Shown here piece after piece: positions 1 to 11,389 of a stretch of DNA of 64,000 nt. Within the stretch, counting starts at the first letter, position 1; each line of letters starts with the position of its first letter. The position numbers and the translations under genes are program-made. The notes beneath the pieces were generated by a model, which ran no database searches, was not told the origin of the DNA, and worked only from the letters and a program-made list of their open reading frames with translations. Source of the DNA: Stictocephala bisonia (Eukaryota > Arthropoda > Insecta > Hemiptera > Membracidae); contig JAQJVL010000673.1 in NCBI GenBank assembly GCA_035578905.1, forward strand, positions 1 through 64,000, given 5' to 3'.

Positions 1-735
1 GGCCTGTCCCTGGGTCCCTTTTTGTAAATAGGACATATTCTAGATATCTTGAGCATGTCCGGAAAGACACCATTCTGGAGACATTTATTGAAGCAGATAG
101 ACAGGGGGTAAGCCAAGCAGGGTGTAATTTGCTTTAATATATTATTTGACAGGTCATAAATGTCACGACTATTAGAGTTATTTAACCTTTTAGCTGCGTT
201 GGTAATGTCATCAGTTGTAATAAGCTTCCATTTGAAAATTACTCCAGTGGTGGGTGCCCTCCGAACAAGCTCTGCAGGTAAACACACACTTTGACCAATT
301 TGATTTTTAATATCATTCACAGAATTAATAAAATGGTCATTAAGGACATCTGGTGAGATATTGATTTTTCCTAAACTTATAGGAGATGAGTTAGCTTTTA
401 TTATGTTCCATGCTGCCTTACACCTATTACTACTGTTTTCAATAAGTGTTATGTTGTAAGACACCTTTGCTTTCACAATGGCCTGCTTATACTGACATTT
501 CACAGTCTTTATACTTTCAGATAGATGATTATTACATGGTGCACCTTTCATTAGAGAATTAAGAAAAATTAATCTACTTTTCACATCAGCTAGCTCCTTT
601 GTGTACCAGTTATTCTTACATCTATTTAGACTAACATTACCTAGCTTTTTGGGTTTTTTTAATCCTTGGAAGAACTGAATGCAGCAAATTACTTTATTAA
701 AAAAGCAGTTAAATAGCAGTTAAATTGGACTCACT
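1..735 (-). pseudogene. non-LTR retrotransposon ORF2 fragment (linker and start of RT)
   Basis: Read on the minus strand, about 600-130 gives a long open stretch typical of the region between endonuclease and reverse transcriptase of Jockey/CR1-like LINEs. Near 1-90, in a shifted frame, it gives the first RT motif (GVFPDMLKISRICPIYKKG). The stop and frameshift near 90-100 mark it as broken. The window edge cuts the element. It is probably the downstream half of the element whose endonuclease lies at 1750-2859, split by the plus-strand LINE tail at about 736-1752. Confidence 0.6.
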
Positions 736-1752
736 ATTACTAGGACCTTGGGATGGGCTGAACAGGTAACTGAAATATGTAACAGAGTGTTTGCAGGCAT
801 ACACAGTTTGAAACGGTTTGCACTTTACTTACCACTGAATGTCAAAGTGTTGCTAGTAAGGGCTCTAGTTCTCACTCACTTTAATTATTGTGACGTCGTG
901 ATTAATGACATGTCTGCCGAGCTCTCTGAGAGACTTCAACGTGCACAAAATTACTGCATCAGATTCATATTTCATCTTTCAAGAAGAGATCATGTAACCC
1001 AATTCTATGATCAACTTTCTTTACTAAAAATTAAGGGGCTCTATGAATATCACACCATTTCTTTCTTACACAAGGTATTGCACACGAAGTCTCCTAAATA
1101 TCTGTCTGATAACTTCAAGTTTTTGTCTCATATTAGTGCCCGGGAAACACGCAGGGGTGCTTCGCTTCTTTGTATTCCTACTCATAGAACTTCAATATTG
1201 AATAAATCGTTTATCGTAAATTCTTGCCGTCTGTGGAATTCCCTTCCAGACGGTATGAGGAACATTGATAACTGTTATCGCTTCAGGGCGGAGGTAAAAG
1301 CCTTTCTCCTGCGGGTCCGATGATAGCCGGTAGTGTTTGGCAAGCATCTGGAGGATACGTATGAATGTGGTTTGTAAGTTTTCCTTTTTTCTTTTAGTTT
1401 TATGATTTACTATTTAGTTAATATATGTGTGAATGAGCGTGTGATCCAGTTGAAGAGAGCGTGTGTGAGGGTGTAAGTGGAATTTCATAATTTTATTTTT
1501 ATTTCTAAGTCTGTTAATTTATTTTATACTTGTAATTACATATATCATTTATAATATTATTTACTTTCAATTGTTTTTTTTTTTTGTATTATAATAGTTA
1601 TTGTTACTTTTATTCAGTTACAATTACTGTATTTAAAAACAAAACTGTTATAATTGTAATTATTTTTGTATCAGGTTAAGTGGAAGAAGGGACTTTCTAG
1701 TCCCAACTTCGCCTGGTTAAATAAAGTCGTATTTCATTTCATTTCATTTTCA
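736..1752 (+). mobile_element. 5'-truncated LINE 3' end (RT C-terminus plus 3' UTR)
   Basis: The ORF at 748-1323 (191 codons) matches the region after the RT fingers/palm in Jockey/CR1-type LINEs: a THFNYCDVV segment, an LQRAQNYCIR segment and the near-terminal RLWNSLP motif. About 400 bp of T-rich 3' UTR follow. It ends with AATAAA near 1720 and an ATTTC-repeat tail at 1729-1750. The catalytic RT core is missing, as expected for 5' truncation during target-primed reverse transcription. It sits in opposite orientation within an older LINE. Confidence 0.75.
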
Positions 1753-2859
1753 TAGCCAATCTGTATCGTTATTATTTAATAACCATTGATCCATAAGGCT
1801 AATCCAATCATAAGACTCCAACTTCTGAGCCAGGTCAAAAACGCTGGAAGTAAGAAGGGTAAGTTTGAAAGCAGTGTCATTAGCGCCAGCTTTATGTCTA
1901 CCAAGATCATGCTTTAGCGTTAGGTCAATCAGAATGCCATCGTGATCTGAGAAGGGAAACAATATAACACGGTTATTGACTACATCTCTGGGACAGTTGA
2001 CAAAAACATTGTCGAGACAATTGTTTCCTCTTGTTGGTTTTTTATTTAGGTAATAGAAATTGTACTGTCTTGGTATATTAACAAGTGTTTTAACTGTGTT
2101 TTTATTTGATGTTACGTCAAAATTAATATTAAAGTCTCCACCCTGGGCGACAGTATAATTGGACCATTGACTGAGAAAGAATAAAAGTTTATTTAGAGTC
2201 TCTAAGAAAATATTAGGATTGCCAGCTGTAGAATGATAGAGGGACACTAGAATTAATTTAGGCGAATCAATAAATACTGCGCAGGCCTCAAAATCGAATT
2301 CAGTGCAAAATTTGCTAACATCACAAATCCTAGTGCAGACACCGTTTTTAATAAAAATCAAGGTTCCTCCTCTTATGTGTGATACCCTAGTATATGCGCT
2401 AGCACAATAGAAACCATTGGGGAAAGATGACGTTACTCCTAACTCCCCAAGCCAGTGTTCTGATATGCAAATACCAAGAAGATTAGGCAAGTTAATCAAA
2501 AAGCTTTCAAGAATTAATGTTTTATCTTTTATACCCTGTATGTTGAGAAAAAATAGGCTTAAACTTAGGTTTTCATCAAATTTAGGACTGACTACTTGGT
2601 TTTCTCCTTCTGGTCTCTTACTCTTAAAAAAATAACTCTTAGAACTAGGCCTAACTATTCTAGTTGCAATCTTATTGTTAACTCTATTTTTTGTGTTACT
2701 GTCCTTACGAATGGGTGTGTCAAAGCCAAGAAATGGAGTTGAAGGTTGCGACACTAACTTTTCAGCGGTGTTCTGATTTGGTTGTTCACTGTTTGGTGTA
2801 GATACCGGTAACTGGCTATTTGTTGACTGGTCCTGATCCATGGGCTTACAGACACCCAT
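1750..2859 (-). mobile_element. LINE ORF2 N-terminus: apurinic-type endonuclease domain
   Basis: A 369-codon open frame. Residues 1-100 are low-complexity, Ser/Asn/Lys-rich. From about residue 100 the endonuclease/exonuclease/phosphatase fold of LINE ORF2 is recognisable: LFFLNIQGI at the start, SEHWL (catalytic Glu), a GGDFNINF motif and the C-terminal SDHDGI (catalytic Asp-His). This domain nicks target DNA. The frame stops at 1750 against the tail of the plus-strand LINE, so RT is not attached; its likely continuation is at 1-735. Confidence 0.8.
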
Positions 2860-2879
2860 GTCCTGCTTAGGGCTGTTGG

Positions 2880-3036
2880 ATTTGTCCTATCAAACCCAAA
2901 GTAAACAAAATGTTCTTCAAACAATCTTTTAATTACTTAGGCCCTAATTATTTCAATAAATTACCATTATTCATTAAAGAAAGCAACAACAATAAGGAAT
3001 TCTGCCACAAATTCTCTTTATTTATAATTTTGTAAA
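2880..3036 (+). pseudogene. possible LINE C-terminal tail remnant
   Basis: A short plus-strand reading around 2922-3034 contains FNYLGPNYFNKLP followed by a Phe/Lys-rich stretch and a stop. This resembles the W/F-N-x-LP ending of LINE ORF2 proteins. There is no other domain and the match is short, so this is tentative. Confidence 0.35.
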
Positions 3037-3129
3037 AAATACAAATAAATGGCGTGATACAATCAATTAAGAAGTTTCCTAGTCTAGTACTTAACATTAT
3101 TTACACCCTCAATACAGTATTGCTTTATG

Positions 3130-4507
3130 TATCATCAAACCTTTCCAATATTAAAATATACTTCAATTGAGTAAAGAGGGGCTGCAATCATATATTTGTA
3201 AAGGACCTTTTTGAATTTTCAATAAACTGTTTCCTTTTTAACAAAATTGGGAAGGGCGTTGTAGTACTTTGCTCCTAATTAAACTGAATTTTTTTCAAAA
3301 AACTTTAATTTATGTGTGGATAAGGAGTAATTTTGCCTATGTCTGGTACTGTAACTATGAGTATCACCCAGTCTACAGGCAGAACATGAATTTTGCTTCA
3401 TTAATAATATGCAGTGATATATATGAAGACTATAAATTGTCATTATCTCAAGATCCTTGAATAGGTGTTTTACTGAGCACCCCCAGCGCAGTCTCAACAT
3501 TACCCTTAAAGCCTTTTTAGTAATACCAGCAGTCTGTCCAGGTTCAGCCTGGATGTAGCACCATAGATGCTTATTCCAAAAGATATATGAGACTGAATAT
3601 AGGCAAAGTACACCTTTTTTAGCGTTTCCAAGTTACAAAAATGTCTTAAATCTATACAAAGCATATATACCTGAAGAAACTCTATTTGCAATATGATACA
3701 CATGGTACTCCCAACTTAATGAACTATCTATAATCAAGCCCAAAAATTTAGTTTCAGATACCTTTTTAAGTTCAGTACCATACATATTAATATTTATAGT
3801 TTTCTTTTCCTTACTATGTCTAGTACCAAATTGAATGAAATTTGTCTTCAATAGATTTACTAAGAGATTGTGTTATCAAAAGAAATTAGTAATCTTAGTA
3901 GACTTATCTATTGCTATCTCTTTTAAGTCCGGTAGGCAGTTTCCCTTTACTATTAGGTTGACATCGTCCGCATAGAGGCAAATATCATTACCTAGGTTAT
4001 CGTTGAAGGTAACCCTTAATATATCATAGAAACAGAAGTGGTCCTAAAATGGATCCCTGTGGAACACCATATTTGATTAAGCTTATCTTTGATCAAGTAG
4101 AAATTAATTGATTATGCTCATTAATGTGATTAACTTCCACAAACTGCCTTCTGTTTTCTAAATAGGATTATAACCATGTTAAAGGAAGTCTCTGTATCCC
4201 AAATTTCAAGAGTTTGTCAATCAAAACTGGATGTGAGACGCTATCAAATGCTTTGGTAACATCCATAAATACACCAACGACGTCTTTTCCTTGATCAACT
4301 AAGTCAACGATTGAATTAATGTAATTTGCCGCAGCTGTAATAGTAGAGTGGGCAGATCTAAAGCCATGTTGCTCGCTATCAAAGAGATTATTATCATCGA
4401 GATATCCAACTAATCTATTGTAAAATGTCTTCATATTACTATTAGTAAATAAACTATCAGGTAATTTTACTTGAGAGCGTTTTTGTACCCTTGAAATAAC
4501 TTCATTA
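3130..4507 (-). pseudogene. LINE reverse transcriptase, decayed
   Basis: The minus strand carries the RT in order: an N-terminal part at 4530-4168 (motifs NRLVGYLDDN, EQHGFRSAHST, DVTKAFDSVSH), then YGVPQGSILGPLLF, and the catalytic YADD codons at 3963-3974. The thumb follows at 3851-3633 (FLGLIIDSSLSW) and the C-terminal connector at 3703-3279. Stops and frameshifts split it into at least five pieces. Its 5' end is interrupted at 4507 by the RNase H-bearing LINE. The other side of that insertion resumes at 9094. Confidence 0.8.
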
Positions 4508-4772
4508 AACTCCGCTTGTACCGGTCCCAAGCCCGGCGTCTCATCATTCCCATAACCGATGAGGAGGAGGAGGGTACCTTCCCACAGCTCTCAGTGTGAT
4601 CCCGATGCTGAGAGCACTCCTATCCCATTAATTCCTTATCCTACCTAACCTTCCAACCAAGCCAAGGTGGAACAGCGTGGGCCGAGGGCTGAATGGCTGG
4701 TGGTAGACCAGTCTATACCATGCGGACTCTGGACACCTGCCGAAATCCAGTTTCAAATAGGCTTACCCTGGC

Positions 4773-5005
4773 ATGCGGGGCTCTGTCGGGGCTAGACCAT
4801 TTATTTCCCTAGCTAATCGTGGGAATCCTATGGACCCAGATAAAACAAAAACATCAAAACCTTCACCTAAGGACCGCATTGAGTCCTTAGGCAATGAACC
4901 GAGCATGGGAGCAGAGGGCAGCCACACTGGCCAGCCCTTGTTTTCCATTGCTCGGGCCAAATAAACGTCGGGGGGGGACATGTCTCTCTCCGATTCTGAC
5001 TCCAA
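4773..5005 (+). pseudogene. LINE ORF1 remnant
   Basis: The open frame at 4773-4964 begins MRGSVGARPFISLANRG and continues with a Lys/Ser/Pro-rich stretch (MDPDKTKTSKPSPKDR). It then stops after about 63 codons, just before the endonuclease ORF at 5024. ORF1 of this LINE group normally encodes a gag-like nucleic-acid-binding protein with zinc knuckles. No knuckles are present here, so most of ORF1 appears to be deleted. The assignment rests on position and composition. Confidence 0.45.
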
Positions 5006-5023
5006 CTTGGCTGGCTAGGGACA

Positions 5024-6135
5024 ATGCCAAGGGTGATTCAAGCCAATCTGCACCACAGTAAGGCTGCCTCGGCAGCCCTCTGTCAGTCCATGACTGCACA
5101 CAACATCGACCTGGCCCTGATTCAAGAACCTTGGTTACACAAGGGCAGAATCGCAGGACTGGCCGATGCAAAAGGTAAGATAATTTCCTCTTGTTCCACC
5201 AATAATGCTAGGACATGTATCTTGGTACGCAATGGTATGGAAGTATTTCCCCTGTTTGAGTTCTGTTCCAGGGACATCATGACAGTGAGAATGACACTGA
5301 GTACTGAGGAAGGGCATGGGGAGTTCACCGTCAGCTCTGTGTACCTTCCCTATGATGCTCAGGATCCACCCCCTTCCAGGGAACTAGAAGCCCTGGTAGA
5401 GAAACAATCCATTGGGGGGCGGCAACTTCTGGTCAGCTGCGACGCCAATGCCCATCATGAAGCCTCATTTTTTTTATTGTTCTGTACAGGAAATTAAATG
5501 ATATGATAACAGTTTGAAAATTTGATTAGTTTACTTTACTTCTTTTTCTTATATATGAATATGTAAATAAGCAAACTTTTACTTCAAAGTAAGCCTCAGG
5601 CATAGATCACTTATACAGTATGAATCAATACAACGTATTATTACTATTAATAAAATATGTATAATTGAGTACATTTTCTTGTGAATAAACTGATAAAGAC
5701 AGGGCCTGCATATGACACATACAGTAAGTACACGTACAGTGGTAACTTACTGATCCACCCGCCCGCCCATACACGTACAGTGTTAACTTACTTACCCATC
5801 ATGAAGCATGGGGATCAACCGACTCCAACAGGAGGGGTGAGTACCTATTAAACTTCATTGTTTCTAATGATCTATTCATACTAAATCGGGGCAATGAACC
5901 CACGTTTAGGAATAGGGTTAGAGCCGAAGTCATAGACCTGACCCTTTGCAATGCGGTCACTCTAGGCTTCATTGACAACTGGCGGGTCTCTGACGAACCT
6001 TCTCTTTCTGATCATCTGTACATTCGTTTTGATGTCAAAGCTAAAATGTCAGCCTTTTCCTCTCCTCACCGAAATCCTAGGCGGACGGACTGGGAGTCCT
6101 ATGCTGCGGAACTTTCGGCCATTGCGGGATTGGGT
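5024..6135 (+). pseudogene. LINE endonuclease domain, split by an insertion
   Basis: It starts MPRVIQANLHHSKAASAAL, the typical opening of the R1/LOA/I-group endonuclease, with IQEPW (catalytic Glu) and a CDANAHHEAW-type motif. The frame is cut at 5463 by the 331-bp insert and resumes at 5808. The second part gives the terminal ILNRGNEPTFRNRVR, IDLTLCN and SDEPSLSDHLYI motifs (the last with the catalytic Asp-His). A 16-G homopolymer at 6139 follows the domain. Confidence 0.8.
5464..5794 (-). mobile_element. 331-bp retroposed insert with 13-bp target-site duplication
   Basis: The 13-mer CCCATCATGAAGC occurs at 5451-5463 and again at 5795-5807; removing the segment plus one copy restores the LINE endonuclease frame. 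The insert starts with a T-run at 5467-5476. On the minus strand it would therefore end in AATAAA plus an A-tail, the mark of a retroposed transcript. Its other end (5730-5785) holds two copies of the CCCGCCCATACACGTACAGT motif also seen at 24886, 30813 and 31215. Confidence 0.75.
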
Positions 6136-6360
6136 CCCGGGGGGGGGGGGGGGGTAGAGTACGAATAAGGTCTGTCGTGGAACTAGAGCAGGCGGCATCC
6201 TGTTTACAGGATGCGATCCTCGAAAGTTACCACGACAACTGTCCAATTTCAAACACACCGCCTAGACCAAAAATCGGGAGGTGGTCAAAATCCCTGGAAG
6301 CTAAGAAAAGGCGCGTTAGAATGCTTTTTAATCGCTCTAAGGTGGCCAATTGTTGAGAAG

Positions 6361-7678
6361 AGTATCGTTTAGCTCTTAACGACTACAATTCATCCATTCG
6401 TGATGCCAAGAAGACTTCATGGCAAACCTTTTGTAGGGGCATTGACTCCATCAAAGAGGCAGCCAGAATCCAGAAAATCTTGGCTAGCAAACCTATCAAC
6501 CCCATGGGCAGTCTTAGAACCAGCTCAGGGGAATTGACAACTTTACCTGGCAAAACGCTCAAGCTCCTTCTGGAGTGTCACTTCCTAGGGAATCTCGTTG
6601 ACGATGCTCTGGAAGTCTCTGGCCCTCGAGAGATTAGCCCTATACCTAGGGCAACTCGAGAGGACTGGAGGCAAGCTAGACGCACAGTCACCGTTTCCAA
6701 AGTTAAATGGGCAATCGACAAGTTCAGCCCATTTAAATCCCCAGGAGGCGATGGCGTCTTTCCCGCACTGTTGCAGAAGGGCCCACCGAACCTCCACTTT
6801 CTACTTTCCGAAATCTTCAGGGCGAGCCTTGCCTTCGGGTATATTCCTCAGTCCTGGAGAGTTAGCAAAGTAGTTTTTATTCCTAAGCGGGGTCGTGGCG
6901 ACTACACAAACGCCAAATCCTTTAGGCCAATTAGTCTTTCCTCGTTTCTGGTGAAGACCATGGAGAGACTCGTAGAATTTCACATTCGAGAAGGGGCGCT
7001 TAAAGACTCCCCTTTACATCGAAATCAACATGCGTATCTCCCGGGGAAGTCTTGTGAGTCTGCCCTCCATTGTTTGGTCAGGCACCTTGAACATTCCCTG
7101 GAGAACAAAGAAATTGCTCTAGGAGCCTTTTTGGATATTGAGGGGGCATTCAACAACACCTCATATCAGTCAATTATTCGTGCGCTGGGACAACGTGGTG
7201 AAGAGCCTACCATCTGTAGGTGGGTCGACCACATGTTACGGGGCAGAAGAATTCTATCAACCCTTCTAAGTGAGGTGGTGGAGATTTCTGCGAGCCGAGG
7301 ATGCCCGCAGGGGGGAGTTCTATCACCCCTCCTGTGGGACCTGGTGTGGATGATCTCCTAGTCAGCCTCACGGATAAGGGCATTTTCATACAGGGCTATG
7401 CGGACGATCTCGTCCTACTGGTCCGTGGCACTGTTACGGACATCATGAACGACAGTCTGGAAGCAGTGAACTCTTGGTGTGTAAGAGAAGGGCTTGCAAT
7501 AAACCCTTCCAAGACAGTAATAGTTCCCTTCACCAGGAAAAGGGTTCAGGGCTCTTTCAGAGGCCTGGCCCTTGGTGGAGTGTCTCTGCCTGTTTCATCG
7601 TCGGTTAAGTATCTGGGAGTAATCCTTGATCAGAAACTGACATGGAACTTGCATCTTGATAGTCATCCGCAGAGCTAA
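6361..7678 (+). pseudogene. LINE reverse transcriptase domain
   Basis: The open frame at 6480-7361 carries the RT N-terminus: WAIDKFSPFKSPGGDGVFPALL, KVVFIPKRGR, FRPISLSSFLVKTMERL, then NQHAYLPGKSCESALH and LDIEGAFNN. The catalytic YADD codons are at 7397-7408 in the next frame (7301-7678). The switch comes from a one-base loss near 7345, in a codon following LLWDLV. The thumb is present up to GVILDQKLTW. Upstream coding (about 6160-6480) is open except for a TGA at about 6352. Confidence 0.85.
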
Positions 7679-8024
7679 GTGGTCCTTCGTGACCACTAGG
7701 CGCTGCATGGGCTCCACATGGGGCCTGTCACCCCATGTCTGCCACTGGCTTTACACAGCGGTCATCAGACCACAAATTACTTACGGGGCTTTGATCTGGT
7801 GGCCTAAGGTCAATCAGGTAACTGTCCGGGGTAGGCTTTCTAGCCTACAAAGACTTGCCTGCATGTGCATGACAGGGGCCTTTAGGTCGACCCCTTCTAT
7901 TGCACTGGAGGTTCTTCTCAACCTGCCGCCCCTTGATCTCTTCATTATTGGGTAGGCTCGGGCGGCGGCTTATAGGCTTCAGCTAACTGGCCACTGGAGG
8001 GGGTCCTGTACAGGTCACTCCTCA
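7656..8024 (+). pseudogene. LINE ORF2 linker between RT and RNase H
   Basis: The open frame at 7656-7955 includes RRCMGSTWGLSPHVCHWLYT, AVIRPQITYGALIWWP and LQRLACMCMTGAFRSTPS. This is the conserved region that follows RT in RNase H-bearing LINEs. A one-base frameshift at about 7660 separates it from the YADD frame, and a TAG at 7953-7955 interrupts it before RNase H. Confidence 0.75.
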
Positions 8025-8983
8025 GTGGCCAATCTAGTAAACGATGAGGTACTCTCAATGAAGTCTGACTTCATTGGGACTAAGTACCTTTTCACTAGAC
8101 CCTATACTGTGGATTTCAGGTTGAGGGAGTACTGGGACGGTGTTAGTAGCCCGGTTTCTTCTCACGACCGAATTGTATGGTTCACAGATGGGTCTAGAAT
8201 GGGCAACAGAGCTGGATTTGGTGTCTATACTGGCGACCCCAGGACCAATGCTAGCGTGAGCCTGGGAGCGTATGGCACCGTTTTCCAAGCTGAAATCACC
8301 GCAATCCTTCACTGTGCCGCCCAGGCGGTCGAGAGAGGGGTTTGCGGGAAATATATCCACATCCTCTCAGACAGTCAGGCGGCCTTAGGGGCTCTTGACT
8401 CCTGGAAGGTCTCGTCTGGGAATGTGTGGAGTCCCTCAGCATCCTGGGTTCAAGAAATCAGGTCTTGCTGGAATGGATCCCAGGACATAGGGGATTAGAA
8501 GGCAACGAGCAGGCCGATGCCTTGGCTAGGGAGGGTGCTCTGAAGCCCTTCATTGGTCCTGAGCCGGCCTGCGGCGTTTCGATTGCAGCTGCCAAAACAG
8601 CAATTAAAAACTGGGTCAGCGCCAGACATCTGGAAAGATGGCGGCGGTTCCCAGGGCAAAGACTCGGCAAGGTTCTTGTCAAGAATCCCTCCCAGAAGTT
8701 GACAAAGTCACTTCTTGGGTTAAGTAAACCGCACGTTAAGCTGGTGGTGGGATTCATCACCGGCCACGGCAAATTCCGGAGGCATCTAAGAACGGTGGGA
8801 CTCTTTACGGAGGATCCCATCTGTCGCCTCTGTGGGGAGGACGAAGAGTCGGCAGAACACATTGTCCTGGAGTGTGAGGCCCTTGGTTCCAGAAGAAGAG
8901 CACTTTTTGAAGGCTCACCTCTGGAACAGTTGGAAATTACTAATCTAGTGAAGAAGCTCCTTGACTTTGTCAAGGGTTGCTAG
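8025..8983 (+). pseudogene. LINE RNase H domain and C-terminal zinc-knuckle region
   Basis: Frame 8025-8440 holds WFTDGSRMGNRAGFGVY (first catalytic Asp), FQAEITAIL (Glu) and ILSDSQAALGAL (Asp). Frame 8426-8983 continues with WIPGHRGLEGNEQADALAREG (His and last Asp). The four catalytic positions are intact but lie in two frames because of an indel near 8430. The end contains RLCGEDEESAEHIVLECEAL, the CxxC...HxxxxC motif typical of this LINE group. RNase H removes template RNA during reverse transcription. Confidence 0.85.
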
Positions 8984-9082
8984 CTTTACGACGATTAGGC
9001 ACCAGGATTGGCACAAAAAGCCTTAGGCTTCGTTGCAAGGGTTGGCTGGACCAACTATATATCCCCACTTAAACTAACTAAC

Positions 9083-9263
9083 TAACTTCATTATCCACCA
9101 TATTGATATAGTTGTTTGACTGTCTTCTCCGTTTTTGAGCAGCCAGGTTGTGTATCCGCTTGACAGAGGGAAGGGTAATAGTATGAGTATATTTGGAGAT
9201 TTCCAATGCTTTGAGTGTTTAAGAAACACACAGTTTCGACAGGTATAACAAACTCCTGCCGTC
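9083..9263 (-). other. older sequence resuming after the LINE insertion
   Basis: From 9093 upward the minus strand is open for about 42 codons (about 9218-9083), with a Lys/Arg-rich product including KYTHTITLPSVKRIHNLAAQ. The frame runs through the target-site duplication into the RT remnant ending at 4507. It may be the 5' continuation of that decayed LINE. I recognise no motif here, so identity is open. Confidence 0.35.
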
Positions 9264-10367
9264 TTAACCCTTTGAATCCAGAGTATTTTTTAAAAAATAT
9301 CTGCCAAAAATCCTAGCATTTTTATTGTGGTATATGCCAAAAATCCCGGGCCTATTTTGCCAATTTCGCAGTATTTTACTAAAATATTAATTTTTTGCTT
9401 GTTTTTTAATAAAACCTCATGATTCTTTTACCACTTTATTCCAAATAAAGTGTACTACAAAACTATATTAATATAAAATAAGTATTCAAACAAAAAAATT
9501 TTTGTAAAAAAAGTAATTACCAAAAAAAATTTTTGCCGAAAACTTTTGACTTTTTGTCCATTAAGGAAGTAGTAAAAATTAGATATGACAAATATGAATG
9601 TATCACCTTGAAGCCCATTGTTTATTTAACAACTTCATCAAATTTTATCACAAAAAATAAAATAGAAATTACTTTTTATTAAACAATTACATTTTCACAA
9701 AATTTTATTTTACTCTTGAATGTCTTGAACAACTCACAAAAGAAATAATTGTTTTATATAGAACACTTATAATAAAATGTATAACATATTTAGAACATAT
9801 TTACAAACTTATTTTTGAGAAATATTTTACTTAGTGAAAACAAAACTATTTACATCAAATATACTGCTCAACATTTATGGTATGGAGGGAATACTGGATG
9901 CAAGCCTTTTTTGCATATAAAGGTGGATTTTTTTCTCTTTCCTCCTTTACTAATACTAGCTGCACTGCATTCGTTCTCAACATAACCAAGACACATATTA
10001 CGTGAAATAACAGTACACAATGAATGATGCAACAGTAAACTGAGGTGTCAGTTGTCAGCTGACCGCCATAGAAATCGAAGCGAATTGCAATGCTCAGTTG
10101 ATTATAGGTTATAAAATATATTCAAAGTGCTATATAAAGTTCAGAAATAATTTATACATAAACTATGATTCTTTACGGTCAACTTAGTATAAAACATGTG
10201 TAATTTTATCATAATTTAATGTTAGAAAAAAATTTTTGCGGACGTTCGTATATACGGACGTCAGGATTTCTTGCAGATACCCTTCAGGTACGTATATACG
10301 AATGCCGGGATTTCTAGCAGATACTTTTCAGGTTCGTATATACAAACCTCGGGATCTTAAGGGTTAA
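9264..10367 (-). mobile_element. piggyBac-derived non-autonomous element
   Basis: It is bounded by TTAA at 9264-9267 and 10364-10367. Terminal inverted repeats read TTAACCCTTTGAATCC on the left and TTAACCCTTAAGATCC on the right strand. Near the right end a roughly 37-bp motif containing CGTATATACG is repeated about three times (10243-10350). The only coding remnant is the transposase C-terminus on the minus strand (stop at 9868-9870), ending in a Cys/His-rich segment (FICKKGLHPVFPPYHKC). The catalytic core is missing. Confidence 0.75.
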
Positions 10368-10611
10368 GGTGTACTTACTAACTTAGCCTAAATTTAAAAC
10401 AATCTTTTTTTCTTTCTTACTAAATCAGAAAAGACTTAATAATACATGCTAGATACTTAAAATTACTGTTAAAAGTCAAAAGTTCTTAAAAAACTATCAC
10501 ACATAACATAATTATACAAAATGTAATAAACAATATAAAATAAAAAGAAATAAATGCAAAAATATGAAAAAATTCAATAAAACAAAGAGCAGGTTATTAA
10601 ATAGACAATAT
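10368..10611. other. AT-rich intergenic DNA
   Basis: No open frame, RNA gene or recognisable repeat boundary was seen here. Confidence 0.5.
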
Positions 10612-10758
10612 TAGGTTAGGTTAAAGGGTACTAAGCCAGGAATTAGTATATTGGAGAGATAGGACATCAGCAAACTTACATTAGAAGACAAGTTCACTAA
10701 TACCAGAGTAGTTTTGTCTTCTAAGGTAAGTTTGCTGATGTCTTATCTCTCCAATATA
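10612..10758. repeat. foldback hairpin element
   Basis: A 45-bp arm at 10647-10691 is inverted at 10714-10758 with very few mismatches around a 22-base loop. The left flank (GGTTAAAGGGTACTAAGCCA) and the arm motif GGACATCAGCAAACTTAC recur at 38524-38590, so this is a dispersed family with a conserved outer part. No coding capacity. Confidence 0.75.
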
Positions 10759-11389
10759 CAATATATTATCACTTTCGCATTATGTTTCCTGGCAGAATTT
10801 GGATTTGTTCTTTTAAGACGTTGTTACAGTGTTCAGTATTTATTGAGGCATTTTATGTGTTATTTACTGTGATACATATATCTATGGTTTATCTGACTAA
10901 GTATTAAAAACACTACTCTTTGTTGGTGTATGCTTTGTTTTTTTTTTTTTTTTTTTTTCAGAACAAAACTAAAAAACTGAAGATTTTAAGATTTCTTTTA
11001 TGACATTCTGAAAGCAATTCGGATAGTTGGAGTTCCACTATATATATAATCAATAGCCACATTCCCATCTTGAGGTAAAGAACTTGCTGCAGGTGAAGTG
11101 GTTTTACCATTTCGAGTGTGGATGCTTAACACACATTTGATGTGTTGTGGTCTAGATATTGGTCATGATTGGTTGTTTTTCATACCTTTTTATGTATTAT
11201 ATTTCTCTCATACCTCCCTGTAGTCCCTGATCTTGAAAATGTTACAAAAGTTTTGTTCAGTTGCTAGATTTTCTTCCATATTATTATTACTGAATTGTTT
11301 GATTCAATTTTACGTTTGTATTTTTTATCCGACATATCCATATATGTCATTTTAGTTTAACTTAATTGTGTTTAGTATTAGAGACAAAG
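10759..11389. other. AT-rich intergenic DNA with a T-run
   Basis: Contains a homopolymer of about 22 T near 10936-10960. No gene or clear repeat was recognised in the rest. Confidence 0.5.

Larger units (their letters stand above)
4508..9082 (+). mobile_element. RNase H-bearing non-LTR retrotransposon, nearly full length, inactivated
   Basis: It is bounded by an 11-bp direct repeat TAACTTCATTA at 4497-4507 and 9083-9093, the target-site duplication, and ends in a short AACTA-type tandem tail. Order: 5' leader, ORF1 remnant, endonuclease, RT, C-terminal region, RNase H. This fits I/LOA/R1-group LINEs. It is more GC-rich than its surroundings, suggesting fairly recent arrival. Lesions include a 331-bp insertion at 5464-5794, a 16-G run at 6139-6154, a TGA near 6352, and frameshifts near 7345, 7660 and 8430. 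Confidence 0.85.

Noticed and set aside
6139..6154. 16-G run (and 16-C run at 44251-44266) as functional quadruplex or slippage sites
   Set aside because: Both lie in decayed mobile elements; homopolymer length may also be a sequencing artefact.
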